Below are positions 12,001-22,232 of a stretch of 64,000 nt of DNA, one piece after another. Under the pieces are notes generated by a model. That model saw only the letters and a list, made by a program, of their open reading frames with translations. It was not told the origin of the DNA and searched no databases. Made by a program: the position numbers and the translations under genes. The DNA is from Trileptium ribeirensis (taxonomy: Eukaryota; Nematoda; Enoplea; Enoplida; Thoracostomopsidae), in the NCBI GenBank assembly GCA_030248225.1, contig JASANE010004011.1:1-64000 (forward strand). The letters run 5' to 3'. Each line of letters opens with the position of its first letter. Position 1 is the stretch's first letter.

Positions 12001-15000
12001 TCGCCGGAACCGGAATTCTGGTTACTCCCTGCTGCACAGTTCACGCTGTTTTCAGTTGCGTGTTTCAAAAGCAATTATTCAGATAGATCTCCCTGATTCT
12101 GTTGCACCTAATGTGAGTATCTTATTCCTGAAACGAACAATGTGATGTTAGATTATGATGTGATAGATATATGTTAGATATGATTAGTAGTCTGCGTTTC
12201 GTTTTGTTTCTAACAACATCACTCAGCACAATAATTGGCCGCTGCTCGGTCATTGTCCGGGTGTAAGTTGCTCGAGGGAAAATACAATTACGATATTTCA
12301 TAATTAGTCCGTTATTTGCTCTGGCGTAATGCAACAGTTAGTAGCTGTTGCGAGTACTGTGTACTGTATTTTGTATAGTCATATGTACTTTGTAAATAAA
12401 AACGGGATTGAATGTTTGTTATTCGGTTTAAATATTTGAGGCGAATGGGGTACTGGCGGTGTGTTTACGGCTTTGTCTCGAAAGTCGTCCGCTATCGAAG
12501 AGCAGTACGAATTTGCTAAACGAATGAGCGATCTTAAGCTTGGCGACGTTCATATGATTAAAATAATTGAAAGTGATGATGGAGAAAGCGATGAAATGGT
12601 AATGCTTGTGGTGGCACAGTCGCGAACGAAAGGTACATTAACTAGCTTGTCTACAGCTTTCTGAAAAGTGGGGGACTCTCGCTTTAACTTTTCTGGGAGA
12701 AACAAAATTTTGCTCTATAATGCTGAATATTTTCATATTTTAAGGAATTTTTAACTGTTGTGCAAATACTTTCAGGGTGTAAGACAGCGTTCTACCATTA
12801 ATTATTTGTGAGACAAAATGTCCTTACAATGTAGTAAGTGGGAAATGTGTTTCAAGTAACTACAGTTTATAATACAGGTTTGTTGCAGCCCTCAATTTGG
12901 TAGACACATCTATTAAAGCATTTTTGTACTGAAGAGAGATTGATTTCAAAAATTCAATATTAGAATTAGCACCCACATTTTTGTATATGTCAAAGGGTCT
13001 ATGCTATTTTTGTCAAACTAACGAATTAATAAATTTAACAAAATATTTGCGAGCAAAATACTGTTCAGATCTGTAGTTTTGTAGAATATATGACGCTGTT
13101 TTAAAAAATCTTGCCAGCACTGCTATCTGGTTTTCCGGGAAACAATTATGTGCTCTAATCCCGAAAAGTATTCACTAAATTTAGTCACATTGATTAATCA
13201 TGGATTTAGTAATCGTGGTGTTTTGGATGAGTGCGAGGGGGGTGTAGGAGTAGATAGGACCGATTAACGGACACCCGGGTTTCATGGTTGAGCGATGGAA
13301 GGTTCTATTGATGGCTAATGTTGTTAGTGTATTTAAAATGACAACAAATAGTAATCTCGTTCCAATTAATAATTAGTATGCGCTAACGAATGAGAACATG
13401 TCTATTGCTTATTTGCTGTGTATTGCGCATACGCAGACGGCCTGGCTTAAATATTATAAATACGTAATGTGCTACAATACCGTAATAGCTAGATAATGTT
13501 TTTAATAAGAAATAGATAGACAACGTCTAATACAAAATCATATTGCGGTGAACATTCGCTTTTAGCTTTAGCATAACGCAGATAACTTATCAGAGTCAGA
13601 ATTTCGCACTTATGTAAAATTGTAAACATTTTTGTGCTAAATTTTTACCAAAAATTATTAACTTTTACAGTAATTTAAATTTAAAAAATTACACAGGACA
13701 TACAAACAGCCGTTCTATTATTTTACTAATGTGGAGTAACTAACCCAAATTCTAGTTCAGTTTAGATTTGTATAAATGTATTGTTATTTTTATTCGATAG
13801 GTCATGTCTCAGAAGTCAAGTTACATTCGTTCGAAGATGCTTTACGAAAAATACTTCATTTTATAAAGTCAAATTCCGCCACTGCTGCTTATTCTGTGCA
13901 TCTTCCACGAATCGGATTTGGAACTCCTAATTTTAATTGGTAAGGTTATTTGTAAACAGTACGTGCCAGAAATCGTTGTAGCCATTCAATCCAACATCTA
14001 TTGAGCAGTAGTATAATACCTTTTTTCGAGCAGCTGGTGGATTTGCGGTGGCTGCTGTTTATATCTGTTTGAAATCACTGTTTTGTGTAGCTTTGAAATG
14101 ATCAATTATTTAATGTAAGTCCGCTATTCTGTGATTTCAGTTGCGTTTAATACATCCATGTCGTCCACAGGAGATTGTGAAAAATATCTTGTTACACATT
14201 TATGAATTTCTGGGTACTCGCATTTTAGTCATGTCCGCGGCGCCGTCTGGACCGGTGCAGACCCTTGAAATTTTTCTTATCACAATTATACATGCAATTT
14301 TTTTCTAAATAAAATTTGGTACGCAGAGTTGTGTAATTCATTAACTTGTGACGCTAACATTTCTCTAAACGTTACGTAAGTCAAGTCTGCCTCAAAAATG
14401 ACCCTCAGCAAATTTTGTGCTCTGTTAAAAAGAAAAACTTTATGTTTGTTAGCTGAAAATGGATGGACTCAGTCGGTCCAGACCATGGCCCGGCCCGGTC
14501 CTGCCCGAAAACATTGTCAAGTTGCATTTCAAAACTTCAGTTTTCAAAATGTCAATGTTTAGCGTTAGTTGAATTACCTAGCGCCACTCGTTCTTACTGG
14601 CGACATAGTTTCCTAGGCTAAATAAGTTCCAGGTGATCACTGGGGGTTTGGAAAACCAAGGATTAAAATAATACACTTACTGAATACAGACTGAATTAGT
14701 TGCACGTAAAATTGAACGCAGTGGATTTGTACGAAGTCGCTTTCAACAGTATTCGTTTAAGCGGGAACGATATTCTATATTTAATCTCAAGCAAACCAAG
14801 TTCGATTAATCATAGATTAAAGTCATGAACGATCACTCGAGTTTTTGCTGATCTGTTGCAAACATAAGTACGATAGAGAGAGTAAAAGTATAATATATTA
14901 GAGATGATAAACCTTTGTAGCAGCAGAGTGTGACACTCTGCCACACTACGTTATATACGTTGTGGGATGACGCGGTCCATTTTCCCTTTCGTTGTTCTAC

Positions 15001-18000
15001 TTTTAAGAGTACTGTTTCGCACTTTTGTCTTGTCCTCCATCCCCGTGTCAACTTTCGTCCTGTCCCGCAAATTTTGTTGAGAAGCGAAACCAAAAAATAA
15101 AACAAAATTTATTTTATGGTTCGACTTTGGAATAAAAGTTATAGTGACATGACAACTGTGGGAAAGTTGTCCCACTAAATGTGGGACAACTAAATAAAAG
15201 TAACTCACGTCATCCCACAACGTATATAACGTAGGGTAACACGAGAGCCACACTCTTCTTCAAGAGTTCATAATGAATTTTTGATAATATGCAGTCGAAT
15301 TAACGCATTAGTCACAAATCGTAAACATGCAAAAATTGATTTTCGATTTTACCTAACGGCGTTCATTCGTTCGTTTGCTCCAGAATATTATCGTTTTAGG
15401 TATGCGATTGAACGTATTATCCGAAAATATTTGAGCACGCGAAAAATCCCAACGTACATCTATTACTATCGTCGAGATGGAGCAGGCAATAATGGCAACA
15501 AAAAACGTCGGCATGCGGCAAATGATGTTGCTAATGTTACACATTGCCATCGGGACAGCCAGAGCGACGATGAATACGATTATGATTCAAAGCCGTCTAC
15601 TTCAACTGAATCTCTAAAAACATTACCACCGAAGGTTCAAAGGTTTGAAAGTGGTAAGAAACTTTGGCGTGTTAAATTTTACACCGTTTGTTGCTTGTGC
15701 AATAATAATTTCTTTGACAGTTATTGTGTTTGCACATGTTGAAAACACAGATGTGATTACTTTTATCTCAATTAGCTAACGCGTTAAAATTATGTACTTT
15801 TATCAATTTTTCTTGCTAAACGAAACTGTGGAATTGAAACATTTCATCGCAGCTAGTTGATGCGTTAGACGAGCGTACGTTTATAATTTTATCCTGCTAG
15901 ACGGAGGTGTGGAATTCAAGCTGTGCTGTTTACTTTTTCGGAGTTTACATAATTTACGGGCTTCAGATGTGTTTCCTGGTACTGACCTTCATTTATACAT
16001 AGTGATTTTTTCTTGATGTTTATTTGGTTTTCTATTATAGAAGTGAGCATGATGTTCGCTCTCTACTAGTTGTTAAGAATCGTTTTGAAACTAAACTTTG
16101 CGATGTATACTGTAGACGTTTTGTTAGCGCAGAAATGCTGTAATTGTCTGAAACCTACAGTACCGGTCAGAATTGCTCGGTAGGTGTTGTTTGTTCATTT
16201 GTTCATAGCTGGATAGTTGTTCGCGTGCTGCTATTTTATGGTTCTTATTGGAGGAAATAGAATTTCTCGCCCCTTCAGTTTTACCTAGGAGGGCAGTTTG
16301 GTTCCCCTAGGTGCTTTGGAGGTAGTTGGAAACTTGTAATCTGCAGTAATAGGTTCATATTGGCGAAAATTTAGCGGACTGCTAATAATATTGGTAGGTT
16401 TAAAAATAGAAAATTTCGATGTGCTTCAGAGTTAACGCGGTAAGGAAAATGTCAAATATTTTTGCAATTTCTGGGCAAAACTAAAATGTATGCATTCTGG
16501 ATTTTTGTTGCTCCGTATAGTCCCTGAGATGGAAAATTTTTCTAAGAGAAATATTCTCATATTTAGTTTTAAAGTACAGTCACGGCCAGAAATAAGTGCA
16601 AAATAATCGATCGATTTCGATTAAACGAAATTTCGATCCATTTCGATTAAACGAAATCTCGATCGATTTCGATCGTTTTCGATTTTCGCGCAATTAGATA
16701 AATTTCAAAATTTTAAAATTCCAATTTTTTTCGACTAAACGAAATTTCGATCGATTGCGATTAAACGAATGTTCGATCGATTGCTTTTTCGATCGTTTTC
16801 GATTGCACTTATTTCTGACCGCGACTGTAGATTATCTTCGTTAATAAAACAGTTTTTTAATTGACGGAGGCAAGACGAGCCACCGAAGGTGGCGAGTCGC
16901 AGCCGGAGGCGTACATTTAACTTTATATATATCAATATACTAGACGCAAAATTTCAATTTTCTCTGTGACTTTTTTTTTGTTTGTCACAGACAGGTCTGC
17001 AGGTTGAACGCCTGGGCCGATTTTAGAAATTTTTTTTCTTCGTGTTGCATATTCTCTTGCGGAGTGCCCTTTCATTGAGCACTTTTTTCTACGAAAATTG
17101 CTTTGTACTCAAAATTAAGCAAATGTTGCTCAAACTTAGGGATTTTTGCCATTTTTTCAGCTTTTTCACCGCATCTCGACAACCGTTCGTGCTATTTCGG
17201 CGATTTTTTTACATAAAATGTATTTTCACGTTTTCTAAACAGCTGTATATAGCTGATTGACGTATTTCATCTCTTTCCTTAAAAATTAAGCAAATTCTCT
17301 TAAAATTGACTTAGGGAAACCTAAGTTCATCATATCTCGACAACCGTTCGTGCTATCTCGGTCATTTTTTGACATAACATGTACCTTCACGTTTTCTAAA
17401 AGACTGTATACGAGTGATCTACTTACCTTTATAAATTCTCTTAAAATTTAGCAAAGTCTCTTAAAAATGAGTGAAAAATTATTAAGTGTGTTATAACTTT
17501 TGAATGACTCGGCCGATTTGGACTAAATTTCATTGATGGGTACAACTTGATAGATGTATTGTCATTCTACTGTATAAATAACTAGACGTTTTCATGTCTT
17601 CCTCTTATTATTGTACCAAAAATGTTAGAAATTCCACAAGCTGTATGCACTATTCATGCCGTTGTTAACCACCATGCCTCCGTCACCCACGTTTACGTGT
17701 TACTAGTGTTAGTTTATGTTCCTTGGATAGAGTATCGTAATATTTGTTTTTCTTTTAACTTTCGAGTTCTATACTATTTTCATGTTTGTTTATGTCTTTC
17801 TATACCGTTTCATTTTTGTCTATACTTAAAAGGGACTGTTCGAAAACGTCATGTTGAATAATATATAACGTTAAAGCTTTAATCATTTTTGTTAACTATT
17901 TTTTAACAGAAACTAATTCTGTTCCTGCTTCGACATTTGAGAAGAAAAGTTTGAATCACGATGATTCCCCTGTCAGTAATCGTCCGCTTAACAGTGTTTC

Positions 18001-20549
18001 GAGCAATTTGTTTGCTGACATTGCTGTTTACTTCCACAATTTCACAACACCGAACGATGATATTACGTTTAAAACGTTGTCGAGAACAATTGCAGCATTG
18101 GGTGGCGATGTTATGACATCGGCTTGCGACTACGATGACGTGACACACGTGGTTGTTCCAGATGATTGTATTAAGCAGGTAAAGTATACGATACGTTCTG
18201 TTTTGTTTAAAATAATATGTAATAGTTGGTTGGCTTTTCCACATGTGTGGAATAAATAGACTGGCGGGTGGGCGCTGTCCTTTTGGTGAGTGAGATGGCC
18301 AAATATGTGCGAAAGACCGAAATTTGCATCGAAACATTTGCAAAAACAGTTTTTACGAAAACATTAAAGTTTGCTGGAGGAAGTTTTGATATGGTAAAAT
18401 TTTAACTAATTGAAATAGACCGATTGGATTTTCTACTGTGGATGCTGGGGGAAAATCCTGAAAATTTCTTTATCTGTTTCGGTTATTCGTAACTCATCTT
18501 CGGGATGATGGGTTGCGGTAAATTTGTTATATTCGATAGCAAAAGTGACGAGGATGTGTTCTTTAGTGAATGGGAATAGTTCCGACCCCATCTTCTTGGT
18601 CAAAATGGCAAAAACATTTTTAAGGGATCTTTACCTAATTTGGCAATACGGCTACCAGTGCTTCGCAGCCCATGTCTCGCGGCGCACGCTTCGCATCAAC
18701 AAACGAGTTTTTTTATGGGATCACTCCCTAGGCCGCTGTGGGGTGAATATGGTTCGTCGAGTCTGCCAGAAAGCGATTTTTGAATTTTTGGCATGTGTGT
18801 TTTTATCTTAGTATCTATTAGGTTATCAAGCACGCTGGTTACGATGGCTTTGCTATTTAAAGTCAAACTTGATTATATTATACCTTTTCATGGGGTTTTG
18901 ATGGTTTTACAGCGAGCAACGCGATTTTTGAAAACATATATACACATTATTGAGACCCTAAGCGCAATACGTAACCAAATTACTTACGATAGACATTTTG
19001 AAATCAGGTGCGTCGATCGCAAAACCCTTGAAACCCTTTGAAAAGGTATAATAATATGGCCACGTTGGCTCAAATAGCAAACCATCGTATTCGGATAATA
19101 ATAATTGACACTCGTTGTAAGCTAAAATCATGCCGAAATTTGAAATATCACTATGTCTGGCAAAGCGTCCGCGATCCATATTCGGGCTTACACCGGCCCA
19201 GAGAGTGATCCCACAAAAACATGATGGTTAACAAAGTTATAGATCTCGGTTTTACGATGCGAAGCCTGTGCCACGAAATATTTGCTGTTGAAATACTCTA
19301 CCCTTATGGCCATATTTGACAAAACCTTAAAAACCAGATTTTTGTCTGTTTCATCCCAAAAATGGGGTAGGGTCGGGCTCAACTAAAGGCACATCCTCAT
19401 CACCTTTGCTATCGAAATCTATATCCGAAAGATGAGTTATGCGCCCCATAAACACACACACAAAACAAATTTCACAATCTTTCCACAAAACCCCCAAGTG
19501 GAAACTGCGCTAGCTCCGTTTCAATAACAACGTGACAGACAATAAAACATGTTACTGGTTCTCTTCTTAAACCAGCGTGTTCCACTATAAATTGTATCTC
19601 TGTACATAAGGGTACTTAAATTTTGGGAAGTGTATAAATTTGTCATCGGTGCATGATTTTATTACTTGTTATATTTTTTGAATTTCGTAAATTTTTTGAT
19701 TATTAGTTGCAATAGCTGCCAGAAATACCACTGCTTGCTCGCTCTGCGACATTTATTTCTATCGCATAGAGTATTTTATACTAATGTATACTTTTTGAGT
19801 GATTTATAAAACTTCTATAGCTGTGCACTTAGGCATTCTTGTTATCTAGTTTGGCTTTAGGCATGTCAAGGAACATAATGTATTTGTAACATTATATCAG
19901 AAACAGAAGAAACTTGATACAAACTGTCCAACTCCAGCATTTCACTATTCAAACATTTGAATTGAATCGGAAGACGAATCAGTGCTGACTGCTGTTATCC
20001 ACTGTGCCGAAATGGTTTTGTATTTCCATAATTTTGCACTCAATTCATTGCATCATGTGGAAAAATTTTGGCGCAGCTCATCATAAGCGCGGATCAGTGC
20101 TGACTGCTGTTATCCACTGTTCCGAACTGGTTTTGTATTTCCATAATTTTGCGCTCAGCGCATTTAAAGAACGCTAAAGCAGTTAAAATTTAAGGAACTG
20201 ATCTGGTACGATCAAAAGAATGAATTTCTAGCACTTCTGTTTTATCGGATGGTTTCTGTTGTTTATTAATTTCACTGTAGTAAAACTATCAAGCTAAAGA
20301 TTTTAAATGCATTTTCATGACTGAATTCATTTTCTAATCAACGGTCATTCAAATTTTAAATAATTTTTTAGCATTAGATTTTTTCACACTTTGTTAACTG
20401 TTTACTACGCCAAAATTTGGAAATATTAATTTCAGGATCTGTATTCTATTGATGACCGGCTGAACACTCCGATTGTGAGCTGCTCCTGGATTGAAGACAG
20501 CGTCAAAAGCGGTTATCTTTTACCTTTGAATGAGTACATCGTTTCTTGA
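3050..20549 (+). CDS. CHD1L: CHD1L/ALC1-like SNF2 chromatin remodeler with macro and C-terminal BRCT domains (5'-partial, 12 exons)
   Basis: Exons: 3050-3095, 4855-5083, 5873-5991, 7849-8018, 9057-9272, 9807-9927, 10349-10576, 12441-12632, 13801-13939, 15400-15653, 17910-18178, 20436-20549. All junctions are GT-AG and phase-compatible, giving 698 codons plus stop. In the visible protein, residues 1-105 are the SNF2 helicase C lobe ([23 protein letters not shown], motif VI RAHRIGQ at 84-90), 105-190 the CHD1L-type linker ([16 protein letters not shown]), about 265-300 a charged helix, about 345-510 a macro domain ([45 protein letters not shown]), and 604-698 a BRCT domain ([21 protein letters not shown] with Trp679). 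Human CHD1L is a PARP-activated nucleosome remodeler whose macro domain reads ADP-ribose; it ends after the macro domain. The ATPase N lobe lies left of the window. The BRCT fusion is the odd feature. Assignment to CHD1L rests on motif order and close local similarity. Confidence 0.9.
3096..4854 (+). other. CHD1L-like intron a-b
   Basis: A 1.76-kb intron between phase-matched exons. It holds only AT-rich sequence with several short chance open frames; no recognisable element or RNA gene was seen. Confidence 0.6.
4855..5083 (+). CDS. CHD1L: CHD1L-like exon b: helicase motifs V and VI
   Basis: It starts after tttttacag and ends at donor gtgagc. It encodes [16 protein letters not shown], then [19 protein letters not shown] (motif V) and [15 protein letters not shown] (motif VI with the arginine fingers). 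The catalytic residues expected of an active SNF2 C lobe are all present. Confidence 0.92.
5873..5991 (+). CDS. CHD1L: CHD1L-like exon c: linker after helicase
   Basis: Acceptor ccatattttag, donor gtaatt. It encodes [18 protein letters not shown] and a helical Ala/Lys/Glu-rich tail. In human CHD1L the equivalent stretch follows the RIGQ motif directly. Phase 1 at its 3' end joins the next exon as AGC (Ser). Confidence 0.88.
6075..6405. mobile_element. MITE family 1 (about 47-bp imperfect TIRs), copy 1
   Basis: The left end runs atgcatgagtaaacttaag, then tgcgctcc and accatcctcttttgaca; the right end is its reverse complement with a few mismatches (tgtcaaaagaggatggt ... cttaagtttactctggcat). 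It is 331 bp, non-coding, in the intron after exon c. A related copy is at about 41,768-42,350, and a right end only at about 38,066-38,095. Confidence 0.65.
7849..8018 (+). CDS. CHD1L: CHD1L-like exon d: regulatory linker
   Basis: Acceptor tattttctag; donor gtctgt is a weak but usable GT. It encodes [16 protein letters not shown] and an acidic [19 protein letters not shown] stretch, resembling the human CHD1L segment ILKFGLDKLL ... DLESILG. It ends in phase 0. Confidence 0.8.
8019..9056 (+). other. CHD1L-like intron d-e
   Basis: A 1.04-kb intron. It contains a degenerate stretch with repeated GGCTCGG words (about 8,315-8,400 and 8,670-8,700, the latter with palindrome ggctcggagccgag). Similar GGCTCGG-rich sequence occurs at 58,510-58,630. 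No gene seen. Confidence 0.45.
9057..9272 (+). CDS. CHD1L: CHD1L-like exon e: FEGKDYS linker motif
   Basis: Acceptor ttcactttag, donor gtaggc, phase 0 at both ends. It contains [10 protein letters not shown], a close match to the YLFEGKDYS motif of vertebrate CHD1L, followed by a Glu/Lys/Ala-rich helix. Confidence 0.87.
9807..9927 (+). CDS. CHD1L: CHD1L-like exon f: charged coiled-coil linker
   Basis: Acceptor attttttcag, donor gtaatg. It encodes a Lys/Glu/Arg/Ala-rich helix ([18 protein letters not shown]) equivalent to the RQKKRQEAAAKRRRL stretch before the macro domain of CHD1L. It ends in phase 1. Confidence 0.85.
10349..10576 (+). CDS. CHD1L: CHD1L-like exon g: macro domain, first part
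   Basis: Acceptor atttgtag, donor gttagt. It encodes an acidic lead-in, then [14 protein letters not shown] and [11 protein letters not shown], matching the CHD1L macro-domain start (SGDVTHPQ ... LIVHCVDDSG). It ends in phase 1, joining exon h inside the nucleotide-binding loop. Confidence 0.9.
10577..12440 (+). other. CHD1L-like intron g-h, interrupting the macro domain
   Basis: A 1.86-kb intron. A small cluster of CCGGAACC/CCGGAAT words lies at 11,340-11,360 and 11,945-12,020. No element boundary or RNA gene was recognised. Confidence 0.5.
12441..12632 (+). CDS. CHD1L: CHD1L-like exon h: macro domain Gly-rich loop
   Basis: The acceptor is an unusual tatttgag (GAG), but the phase fits and the product [17 protein letters not shown] matches CHD1L HWGRGGLFTALEKRS. 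It continues with [11 protein letters not shown] and [10 protein letters not shown] (human LSLGGVLLF ... ALIVAQHRD). Donor gtacat. Confidence 0.88.
12633..13800 (+). other. CHD1L-like intron h-i
   Basis: A 1.17-kb AT-rich intron within the macro domain coding region. Nothing recognisable was seen apart from the splice sites. Confidence 0.5.
13801..13939 (+). CDS. CHD1L: CHD1L-like exon i: macro domain, VHLPRIG motif
   Basis: Acceptor ttattcgatag, donor gtaagg. It encodes [19 protein letters not shown] and [16 protein letters not shown], near-identical in pattern to CHD1L ALEEGLKKIF ... [16 protein letters not shown]. It ends in phase 2; the next exon completes the Trp codon. Confidence 0.9.
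14946..15234. mobile_element. MITE with perfect 27-bp TIRs
   Basis: The arms at 14,946-14,972 (ctacgttatatacgttgtgg...) and 15,208-15,234 are exact reverse complements. The 289-bp element has a secondary hairpin inside (gtgggaaagttgtcccac). It lies in the intron between CHD1L exons i and j. Two apparent open frames on the minus strand overlap it and are not genes. Superfamily not assigned. Confidence 0.7.
15400..15653 (+). CDS. CHD1L: CHD1L-like exon j: end of macro domain plus acidic Ser-rich linker
   Basis: Acceptor tatcgttttag, which restores TGG (Trp). It encodes [19 protein letters not shown] and IYYYRR, matching the last helix and strand of the CHD1L macro domain, then a low-complexity stretch with KKRRH and [16 protein letters not shown]. 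Human CHD1L ends shortly after this point; here donor gtaaga continues into BRCT exons. Confidence 0.88.
16577..16827. mobile_element. Tc1/mariner-type MITE with TA target duplication
   Basis: 251 bp, with termini CAGTC[A/G]CGG[C/T]CAGAAATA and reverse complement, flanked on each side by TA (16,575-16,576 and 16,828-16,829). CAGT ends and TA duplication are typical of Tc1/mariner. The interior is made of repeated tcgatcgatttcgattaaac words. Non-coding. Confidence 0.75.
16862..17706 (+). mobile_element. Solo Helentron/HINE-like element, copy E, in the CHD1L macro-BRCT intron
   Basis: The best full-length copy (845 bp). It starts TGACGGAGGCA after a T, has hairpin GCCACC-GAA-GGTGGC, contains the inverted TGCCTCCGTCA about 30 bp from its 3' end, then hairpin CACG-TTTA-CGTG and CTAG before a T. 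T on both sides fits Helentron T^T insertion; CTAG also fits the CTRR of canonical Helitrons. It has no Rep/helicase ORF, so it is non-autonomous. Same strand as the 1-2,920 array. Confidence 0.72.
17910..18178 (+). CDS. CHD1L: CHD1L-like exon k: BRCT domain, N-terminal two-thirds
   Basis: Acceptor ttttttaacag, donor gtaaag. After a Ser/Asn-rich lead-in it encodes [35 protein letters not shown] and [11 protein letters not shown]. These are the BRCT landmarks: first strand, helix with GG turn, and the T-H-V-V-V strand. The junction is in phase with exon j (phase 1) and exon l (phase 0). Confidence 0.85.
18400..19530. mobile_element. Foldback element, arms about 530 bp, in the BRCT intron
   Basis: Sequence from about 18,400 to 18,930 is mirrored as a diverged reverse complement from about 19,005 to 19,530. 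Landmarks: ttcgatagcaaa.gtga.gag at 18,532 versus its complement near 19,405; gggatcactc.c at 18,718 versus 19,205; tacgatgg.tttgctattt at 18,840 versus 19,070; ttataccttttca at 18,880 versus 19,040. The loop is about 75 bp. It would extrude as a 1.1-kb hairpin in the pre-mRNA. No intact gene; arms differ by substitutions and small indels, so it is not recent. Confidence 0.7.
19978..20165 (+). repeat. Two-copy tandem duplication, period 115 bp
   Basis: agtgctgactgctgttatcc starts at 19,981 and again at 20,096; both copies continue through cactgt.ccgaa.tggttttg to attttgc.ctca. It is in the last CHD1L intron. Confidence 0.75.
20436..20549 (+). CDS. CHD1L: CHD1L-like exon l: BRCT end and stop
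   Basis: Acceptor attaatttcag, phase 0. It encodes [20 protein letters not shown] and ends NEYIVS-stop. The Trp and the following D-S-V-K-S-G-Y-L pattern are the hallmark last helix of BRCT domains (W..[DE]....G..L....Y). TGA is at 20547-20549. Confidence 0.87.
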   Translation, partial: DLYSIDDRLNTPIVSCSWIEDSVKSGYLLPLNEYIVS

Positions 20550-20675
20550 CGAATTGTCTATCACTTAATTTGCCGTAATGTTTACCGTTCTGGGATATAT
20601 CGAATATAATTATAATACTATGATATACTGTTTAGTTACGTAAAATGCACCTCTCTGTGGGAATGATTCATATTT

Positions 20676-20681
20676 AATAAA
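20676..20681 (+). terminator. Polyadenylation signal of the CHD1L-like gene
   Basis: A canonical AATAAA lies 127 bp past the stop codon and is followed by a GT-rich stretch (tgttgttgtaggggtgtg), as expected for a cleavage/polyadenylation site. Confidence 0.6.
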
Positions 20682-22137
20682 GAACGAATGTTGTTGTAGG
20701 GGTGTGTTGAGTTGAACAAAGTGGAAAAAAATTTACAGTCGGTACTCGACATATACATATCTTGTATTGAGATCAACAAACTGGTGAAATTTTCTTCCTC
20801 GTAGCTCTATTCAAAACGATGCTACTATTCCCGTGACTTAACTTCAACTTTTATCTAAGAGCTAGCAGCTAACAGATATTTTTAATAACTTAAAAGCTAA
20901 TCACTACATATTTGTTTATAAAATAATGTTTGCCGGTCGTACTAATTGCCAAACTCGGTAGATCCGACAGTTGATTGCTTTAGCTTTTATATGGGACTGT
21001 AAACTTTATATCTGAAAGAAATTTGGCTTTAGCTACAAAGCAAAACCAAAAATGATGTATTGCGTTGTGAATTTCACCGTATTGGGAGTGTCTTGGGTTA
21101 CACCATGACAGTTTTCGATAACTTGTGCAGGTAACAGACTTTCCATCATCACTGTGAACCCGCAAACGATGTTAACCCAACGATAATACGCGCATTTTTA
21201 ATATGTTTGTGTCGGCGCATTACCGGACATGTGATTTTATATAGTTTTAATGATTTCTATTTCACGGATTTTCTAGTGTCGTTCGGATGTCTATTTGTAG
21301 GTTGTTTTATTTTTGCAAGTAAATCTCCATTGTTCGCTTTCGGAGCATGTAGAGTATCTCTTAGTGAAGTTTGCCTTGGTTAATTATAAAACGGACTTTT
21401 ATGCAGACGTTTGTTTTCCCAGTTGAAACCCCAAAAAAGGAGTAACAACAAACCAACCATATAATAAGAGCCACAAGGCATAGTGGGCCTTTCTTTAAGC
21501 CCAGCCCGAAATTGGTCAACCTTGTTACTTAACTGGGCATGACGGTTGGATGTATCCGTCTTGGCCTTACTTTTTTGGATGGTTCGCGAACATGACCGAA
21601 CGGTAATACAAGCTGTGTCGTTTCGTGTTTTGCCGAATTAAGCTCAACCTTGACGTGCAAGAAAATTACTCCTTAGCCCGTACAGTCATTCAAGAGGTTG
21701 ACCGATAATAACTCGATGGATACATGCATTTTACTTCGGCAATGATTTCCCTAAATTTTGTGTAGATCCGGGTGAAACCATTGGAATAACAATGAATAAA
21801 TTGTCATAAATATGGCCGAAATAGTGATTTTTTAAACTATTTGGTCGAGCTAAGTCGATTTTGCATCATTCACAGAGAAGTCGTGTACGAATTGCACACC
21901 GTAAGTTTTGCAGCGACCATGTTGTAAGAAAAGTATATTGTCGTGGCATTAAGTTATTGCAAACAGCGTAGTCAATAGCAAAAGCTAAAATATTGCTGCT
22001 ACAATAATATTGGCTTTTATTGCCATCTCAATAGAAGCACAAATATTGCCGCTGCAATAGTATTGGTCTGTATTGCACAAACGCAGAACGGTCGAGTTAT
22101 TGCTGCGTCAAAAACAGTTGGTATTGTAGCAGCAATA
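20682..22137. other. Intergenic stretch between the CHD1L-like gene and the repeat block
   Basis: AT-rich sequence without a supportable gene. At 21,950-22,140 there are repeated words around ttattgc and attgctgctacaataat, a decayed local repeat. Confidence 0.45.
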
Positions 22138-22140
22138 TAA

Positions 22141-22232
22141 TGCTCGCTGAGTTTGATAATGGGCCCCTCCAGTCTGATAGTGGTGCCCCCCTCGAGTTTG
22201 ACATTATTTGTGCCTCCCTCCAGTCGCATCAC
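22141..22232. repeat. Degenerate array of about 28-bp units, orientation 1
   Basis: About three units of the form ccctccagt.tgat..tggtgc. The same unit occurs in reverse orientation at 34,763-34,888, on the far side of the adjacent large repeats. Confidence 0.55.
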
